From Clostridiales bacterium (GTDB taxonomy: Bacteria; Bacillota; Clostridia; Christensenellales; CAG-138), in NCBI GenBank assembly GCA_031270585.1, contig JAISXK010000053.1:1-10194 (forward strand): a stretch of 10,194 nt of DNA. Direction: 5' to 3'. A model generated the notes under the pieces. The model was not told the origin of the DNA and made no database searches. It was given only the letters and a program-made list of their open reading frames with translations. The position numbers were made by a program, and so were the translations under genes. Below, one piece after another: positions 6,223 to 10,194 of the stretch. The number at the start of each line of letters is the position of its first letter. The first letter of the stretch is position 1.

Positions 6223-7257
6223 ATGAAAGCAGCGGTATTTGAAGGCTTGGATACATTGGCATATAGGGATGTGGATACGCCGGTTTGCGACGCTCAAAGC
6301 GTATTGGTGCGCGTAAAGGCGTGCGCGGTTTGCGGCAGCGATATACGCATATTTCACCATGGCAACAACCGCGTGCATCCACCTGCCATACTGGGGCATG
6401 AGATTGCGGGCGAGGTGGTGGCCGCAGGCGAGACCGTTACCAATTTTCAACCCGGAGACCGGGTGGCCATCGGCGCGGACGTGCCCTGCGGCGCGTGCGT
6501 ATTCTGCGAAAACGGCATTGGAAACAACTGCCAGATCAATTACGCCATGGGCTACCAGTTCCCCGGCGGGTTTGCGGAATATGTGCTGCTCAATCCCACT
6601 GTAGTGAATTACGGGCCGGTGCACAAAATACCGGATCATGTAAGCTTTAACGAGGCGGCGCTGGCGGAACCGCTGGCCTGCGTACTAAACGCGCTGGAGT
6701 TAAGCCGGATACGCCTGGGCGACGACGTGGTGATCATAGGCGCGGGGCCCATCGGCATTATGATCATACAGGTAGCGCGCAAAATGGGCGCGCGCAAAAT
6801 CATAATGGTGCAGCGCTCGCGTCCCCGGTTGGAGCTTGCCAAGCGCTTCGGCGCGGATGTATATATATGCTCCGGCGAAGAGGATGCCATAGCGCGTGTG
6901 CAAAAGGAAACCGGTGGCCTGGGCGCGGATGTCGTTATCACCGCCAACCCCTCGCCGCAATCGCACAGCGACGCGCTGCATATGGCGAAAAACCGCGCCA
7001 GGGTAAACCTGTTTGGCGGTTTGCCCAAGGGCAGCATGGTTACGTTAGATACTAACCTCATCCATTATAAAGAGCTGTTTGTGCATGGCGCGCACGGTTC
7101 GTTGCCGCGCCACCACCGGGCGGCCGTGGATATGATCGCCAGCGGCGCTATCGATATGAAAAAATATATATCGCATACCTTCCCGCTTGGCGAAATCAAC
7201 GCGGCGTTTGCCGTCGCCGAAGGGCATGCGGGGTTGCGGGTAATAGTAAGCCCATAA
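6223..7257 (+). CDS. Zinc-binding medium-chain dehydrogenase (sorbitol/iditol dehydrogenase-like)
   Basis: 344 residues of the same superfamily as the preceding gene but clearly a different branch. Catalytic zinc ligands are C37, H59 and E60, with E149 in LAEPLA. The structural zinc cysteines are C89, C92, C95, C103 (PCGACVFC, then NNC). The nucleotide loop is GAGPIG (173-178). The second strand ends MVQRSRPR with no acidic residue where the upstream enzyme has D195; a missing acid with nearby arginines often goes with NADP(H), so a different cofactor is inferred. It probably oxidises a secondary hydroxyl of a polyol or sugar acid, or runs in reverse as a reductase. It is the last gene of the operon; its TAA lies inside the terminator stem. 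Function at the level of 'zinc alcohol dehydrogenase' is sure; the substrate is not. Confidence 0.85.
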   Translation: MKAAVFEGLDTLAYRDVDTPVCDAQSVLVRVKACAVCGSDIRIFHHGNNRVHPPAILGHEIAGEVVAAGETVTNFQPGDRVAIGADVPCGACVFCENGIGNNCQINYAMGYQFPGGFAEYVLLNPTVVNYGPVHKIPDHVSFNEAALAEPLACVLNALELSRIRLGDDVVIIGAGPIGIMIIQVARKMGARKIIMVQRSRPRLELAKRFGADVYICSGEEDAIARVQKETGGLGADVVITANPSPQSHSDALHMAKNRARVNLFGGLPKGSMVTLDTNLIHYKELFVHGAHGSLPRHHRAAVDMIASGAIDMKKYISHTFPLGEINAAFAVAEGHAGLRVIVSP

Positions 7258-7280
7258 AAGCGCCGCAACGCTTTTATGGG
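7251..7280 (+). terminator. Operon-end hairpin overlapping the stop codon
   Basis: A perfect 12-bp stem, CCCATAAAAGCG (7251-7262) with CGCTTTTATGGG (7269-7280), and a six-base loop CCGCAA. The stop codon of the last dehydrogenase (7255-7257) is inside the left arm. No T-run follows directly on either strand, so it may act with the next hairpin or as an mRNA-stabilising 3' structure. Confidence 0.65.
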
Positions 7281-7285
7281 TGTTG

Positions 7286-7307
7286 AAAAAGTGAGGCGCC
7301 CCTTTTT
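7286..7307. terminator. Bidirectional terminator between convergent genes
   Basis: AAAAAG (7286-7291) pairs with CTTTTT (7302-7307) around a GC-rich centre containing GGCGCC; the inner stem has mismatches. Forward, it is followed by ATCTTTTT. In reverse, it lies 12 bases past the lipoprotein stop and ends in five T's. It can serve both convergent units. Confidence 0.55.
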
Positions 7308-7319
7308 ATCTTTTTACCT

Positions 7320-7841
7320 TTAGTTTACATTGATAGCGAAGGTGGTGGCGCCCATGGTATCGCCGTTAAAAAGCTCTATCATGAGCATCAGGCCGCTTTC
7401 TACTGCGGGCGTCTCGAAAAGCAGATGGTATTCCGTCTCTTCCCCCGCGCCCAGCGTGAGTTCTTCAGGCGCCGGGGCATCGCTTTCAGGATCCAGCGCA
7501 TACACGTAATCAATGTAGGAGTCGTGATCCATAAAGAAGTCGCCCGTATATATGGGCAACGGGGAATCGGATATATTCTTTTCCCATATGACGACATCGT
7601 ACAGCGTATACCCGTCCTCCGGCGGTATGCCGTTATATGTGGCCAGCGGTGTTACGGATTTGACGATAAAAGAAAACCGTGACGTTTTATATGTTTCGCC
7701 TATTTTCCCGACAGTATCGCCTATCGGCAATTGTTCATCCGCCCAGCCAAAGACACGCCCTGCGTTGTTTACAATGCCGCAGCCTGTGGCAACAACGGTT
7801 GCAACGAACAAAAACAGCGTAATACAGAGCTTTTTTTTCAT
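7320..7841 (-). CDS. Small secreted lipoprotein, DUF4352-like
   Basis: 173 residues. The start is MKKK, followed by a hydrophobic segment and a lipobox VATGC with the lipidated cysteine at C21, so the product should be anchored on the outer face of the membrane. The mature part shows the pattern of DUF4352 (telokin-like) lipoproteins: 'IGDTVGKIGETYKTSRFSF', a strand 'YTLYDVVIWEKNISD', then 'LGAGEETEYHLLFETP' near 130-146, and a final strand. The role of such proteins is unknown; they are thought to be beta-sandwich cell-surface or binding modules. GGGAGGG lies five to six bases ahead of the ATG. It is downstream of, and on the same strand as, the hybrid kinase, but 253 bases of repeat-filled DNA separate them. 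I see no convincing promoter of its own. The lipoprotein call is firm, the family moderate. Confidence 0.8.
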   Translation of the reverse strand: MKKKLCITLFLFVATVVATGCGIVNNAGRVFGWADEQLPIGDTVGKIGETYKTSRFSFIVKSVTPLATYNGIPPEDGYTLYDVVIWEKNISDSPLPIYTGDFFMDHDSYIDYVYALDPESDAPAPEELTLGAGEETEYHLLFETPAVESGLMLMIELFNGDTMGATTFAINVN

Positions 7842-7895
7842 CTATGCCCTCCCGCGAAATCATGTGTCCCAGCGGTTACTATTCTACCACGAAAG

Positions 7896-8102
7896 CGTGC
7901 CGTTGGGTATTAAAGCGGAGTTTTAGAGGTTCCCTATAATTATATAGCAAAGTAACGTTGCGCACGCTGCCATCGGGTGTTAAAACGGGGTTTTTAGAGG
8001 TTCTTTATGATTAGCAAAGTAACGTTACGCACGCTGTCATCGGGTATTCAAACGGAGTTTTATGGATTCTCTATAATTATATAGCAAAGTGACGTTACGC
8101 AC
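7896..8102 (-). repeat. Tandem 67-70 bp repeat, about three copies
   Basis: Three head-to-tail copies, starting near 7896, 7966 and 8033, with periods of 70, 67 and 70 bases. A fourth copy begins GCT at 8103 and stops at once inside the kinase gene. Each copy has a block like 'ATCGGGTATTAAAACGGAG', then 'TTTTAGAGGTTC', then CTATAATTATATAG (7934-7947 and 8071-8084; shortened in the middle copy, which explains its 67-base period), then GCAAAG, then a palindrome GTAACGTTAC. That palindrome is perfect at 8019-8028 and one base off at 7952-7961 and 8089-8098. The final copy includes the kinase stop codon, and each copy ends in a version of the kinase's last codons on the reverse strand. The copies therefore probably arose by duplication of the gene's 3' border. 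This accounts for nearly all of the 253-base gap. Confidence 0.85.
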
Positions 8103-10194
8103 GCTCATGTTTTAAGTATTTCTGCAATAGCAGAAGCATCTCATCAAAGTCTATCGGTTTGCCGATATGGTCGTCCATTCCGGCATCCAGGCAGCGCTCA
8201 ATATCTTCCTTGAATACATTGGCGGTCATAGCCACAATAGGAATTGCATTTGCCATTTGAATTCCGGAGTTCCGTATCCTGCGGGTGGCGGACAATCCGT
8301 CCATCTCCGGCATTTGTATATCCATGAAAATCAAGTCGTATTTTTCAGGCTGCGCCAAAAACATTTGAACCGCTTCAAGTCCATTGTTCGCACAGTCGAT
8401 ATGAATTCCCGTAGGCTCAAGCAACGCTTTTATGATTTCCCTGTTGATAACAATATCTTCCGCCAAAAGCAGAGTATAGCCCGCAAAATTATTAGCGCTG
8501 ACTCTGCAAGATTTATGCTTTTCCGTTACATCTGCGGCACACAGCGCTTTGTTTAAACAGGCGGCGACATCCGATGGAAAGATAGGGCTTAGAAGATGGT
8601 GGCGTATTCCGGCGGTGGCCGCCTCGTCCGCAATCAATCCCCACTCTTTAGCGGAACCGGTTACAACAAAAGATTCCGGCAGTATAAACGCCTCCCGCCG
8701 CAGAGAACGCAGCAATTGTTCGCAGCTCATGTCGGTCAAACGCCAATTTACGAAATAAAAGTCGTAAACCCCATGCTCTTTCACCGCGCGTAAAGCGGCG
8801 GATCCATCATCCGCACTGTCGCAGGCAATTTGAAAACTACCTAGCACGTCCCGTAAATATTTTTGCGTATCCGCATTCTGACCCGCAATCAGTATACGGT
8901 TCCTGCAGGCTGCCACTATTTCATGCTGGAAGTCTGGCGCGTGAGGGTTCCCGCTCCGTTTGAGCTTGACGGTAAAGAAAAAAGTGGAGCCCACTCCCGG
9001 TTCGGATTCGACCCAAATCTTACCCCCCATCATCTCCACAATTTTCTTGGATATAGCCAGTCCCAATCCGGTGCCGCCAAATTTGCGCGTGGTGTCGGAT
9101 TCTGCCTGCGTAAACGCGGTGAACACGTGCGTCTGCTGCTCTTGACTGATACCTATGCCGGTATCCGCAACAGATATTTTCAGCGTACAGATTTTGTCGT
9201 ATTCCGCAAGCAATGCGACTCTCATGTCGATTTTGCCCTTCTCTGGAGTAAATTTCACCGCGTTACTGAGAAGATTGGTTATAACCTGGGCCAAACGCTG
9301 GTCGTCTCCATGTAGAATTTGAGGGATACGGCAATCCAGGTAAACATTCAAAAGCTGCTGTTTCTCGTCCACCTGAAAGTTAATAATATTTACGATTTTT
9401 TTCAGCGTTTTTTCAAAGAAAAAATCTACGGCCGCAAGTTCCAATTTATCCGCTTCAATCTTGGACATATCGAGAATATCGTTAATAATCCCAAGCAAGT
9501 GGCGGGAGGCGTTTTCGATCTTTGAAAAAGCGTCGTCTTTTAACTTTAGCTCATTACTTCTCTGCCCGATAGTGGTCATGCCGACAATCGCGTTGAGGGG
9601 GGTGCGTATTTCATGGCTCATATTGGATAAAAACCGCGACTTGGCTATAGTGGCCTTTTCCGCTTCTTTTCTGGCTTCCTGCAAGTCGGTAACGTCGTGA
9701 AACATGAGCATGATCCCTTCGGCTTTTCCGTCCTCACGCAAAGGAGTAAGGTGAACGACATAATGTCTAACGCCTGCGGATCGTATGCTCACATTGCATT
9801 CACGCGCTATGTTAGAAGCAAGGGTTTCCGATACCAGACCGGAAAGTTGAATGGACGCCTTCTCCCCACATAGGTTAAATAAAATTTCACTCTGATGATG
9901 GCCAAGCACAAGCGTCTCATCAAGCAGGCGCGCCATTCTCAGATAGAACTCACTGCAAAAAATCAGGCGTTCGGCACGGTCGAAAAAGAGTATGATATCT
10001 GGGGTGTTAAGAAGCAACGAACGCAAATAGCGCTCGCGTTCACGCTGTACAAGCGTGCGTGCCGCCAACTGGTTTACCTGTGCCCTGCTAAAGACTTTTT
10101 CTGTCGCAATCGTTTCTTGCAGGCGCCCGATTTCCCGCTCCTTTTTTTTGAGACTCTTTTCCAAAGCGGCAATTCGTGCTTGCTGCATCTCTAA
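8095..10194 (-). CDS. Hybrid sensor histidine kinase with two receiver domains, 5' end at or beyond the window edge
   Basis: No membrane segment is seen, so a cytoplasmic signalling kinase. Numbered from the ATG at 10186-10188 (697 residues): charged coiled coil 1-55; PAS-like sensor about 56-170; HisKA with phosphorylated H192 in FLSNMSHEIRTPLN; HATPase_c with N305 (NLLSNAVKF), DTGIGI (342-347) and GGTGLGLAI (371-379). A first receiver (about 430-552) looks inactive: GQ (436-437) replaces the acidic pair, N481 stands where the phospho-accepting Asp should be (FVNWRLTDM), and the usual Lys is Ser (S534). The second receiver (571-695) is intact: E577, D578, D623 (FMDIQMPEMDG), T655, K677. The two codons before the ATG are in frame and open, with no ribosome site visible, so the true start may be outside. 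Output must be by phosphotransfer, since no DNA-binding domain follows. Its stop lies in a tandem repeat unit. Confidence 0.92.
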   Translation of the reverse strand, partial: LEMQQARIAALEKSLKKKEREIGRLQETIATEKVFSRAQVNQLAARTLVQRERERYLRSLLLNTPDIILFFDRAERLIFCSEFYLRMARLLDETLVLGHHQSEILFNLCGEKASIQLSGLVSETLASNIARECNVSIRSAGVRHYVVHLTPLREDGKAEGIMLMFHDVTDLQEARKEAEKATIAKSRFLSNMSHEIRTPLNAIVGMTTIGQRSNELKLKDDAFSKIENASRHLLGIINDILDMSKIEADKLELAAVDFFFEKTLKKIVNIINFQVDEKQQLLNVYLDCRIPQILHGDDQRLAQVITNLLSNAVKFTPEKGKIDMRVALLAEYDKICTLKISVADTGIGISQEQQTHVFTAFTQAESDTTRKFGGTGLGLAISKKIVEMMGGKIWVESEPGVGSTFFFTVKLKRSGNPHAPDFQHEIVAACRNRILIAGQNADTQKYLRDVLGSFQIACDSADDGSAALRAVKEHGVYDFYFVNWRLTDMSCEQLLRSLRREAFILPESFVVTGSAKEWGLIADEAATAGIRHHLLSPIFPSDVAACLNKALCAADVTEKHKSCRVSANNFAGYTLLLAEDIVINREIIKALLEPTGIHIDCANNGLEAVQMFLAQPEKYDLIFMDIQMPEMDGLSATRRIRNSGIQMANAIPIVAMTANVFKEDIERCLDAGMDDHIGKPIDFDEMLLLLQKYLKHERA

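Noticed and set aside
7552..7926. Forward open frame of 124 codons antisense to the lipoprotein
   Set aside because: It covers the lipoprotein signal peptide and part of the repeat region; no ribosome site or protein-like pattern.
7896..8102. CRISPR array
   Set aside because: The units are contiguous 67-70 bp tandem copies with similarity along their whole length, not short repeats separated by unique spacers, and no cas genes are nearby.

Overview
The window looks like a piece of a Firmicutes (Clostridia/Eubacteriales-type) chromosome. The signs are strong purine-rich ribosome binding sites, an IS30-family element with a cysteine cluster in its transposase, a DUF4352-like lipoprotein, a clostridial-style cytoplasmic hybrid histidine kinase, and genes packed with short gaps. 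No rRNA, tRNA or CRISPR is visible, and the genus cannot be told from the sequence.

Layout. (1) Bases 1-263 hold the reverse-strand interior of a truncated protein that resembles large proteins of integrated phages or conjugative elements. (2) Bases 264-1850 are an IS30-family insertion sequence with near-perfect 31-32 bp outer inverted repeats, a second pair of inner inverted repeats, and one intact DDE transposase. The DNA on its two sides does not form one gene when joined, so it appears to sit at a rearrangement junction. (3) A forward promoter near 1887-1916 probably drives a four-gene catabolic operon (2092-7257): an FGGY kinase of the xylulokinase type, an L-fucose/L-arabinose-isomerase-like protein, a GatD-like zinc polyol dehydrogenase and a second zinc dehydrogenase with a different cofactor-loop signature. 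A 12-bp-stem hairpin overlapping the last stop codon closes it. (4) On the reverse strand, reading toward the operon, lie a hybrid sensor kinase (8095 to the right edge) and a small lipoprotein (7320-7841). The gap between them is filled by about three copies of a 67-70 bp tandem repeat, the last of which includes the stop codon of the kinase.

How it fits together (inference). The operon has the parts needed to oxidise a polyol or sugar alcohol to a ketose (dehydrogenases), interconvert ketose and aldose (isomerase) and phosphorylate the ketose (kinase). No transporter, aldolase or operon regulator is inside the window, so the substrate cannot be named. The kinase/lipoprotein pair is a separate signalling locus with no visible link to the sugar operon beyond convergent transcription into a shared terminator region.

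No clearly new system is demonstrable. The most unusual points are the tandem repeat with palindromes overlapping a stop codon, the IS with double inverted repeats at a mismatched junction, and the uncharacterised isomerase/dual-dehydrogenase pathway.
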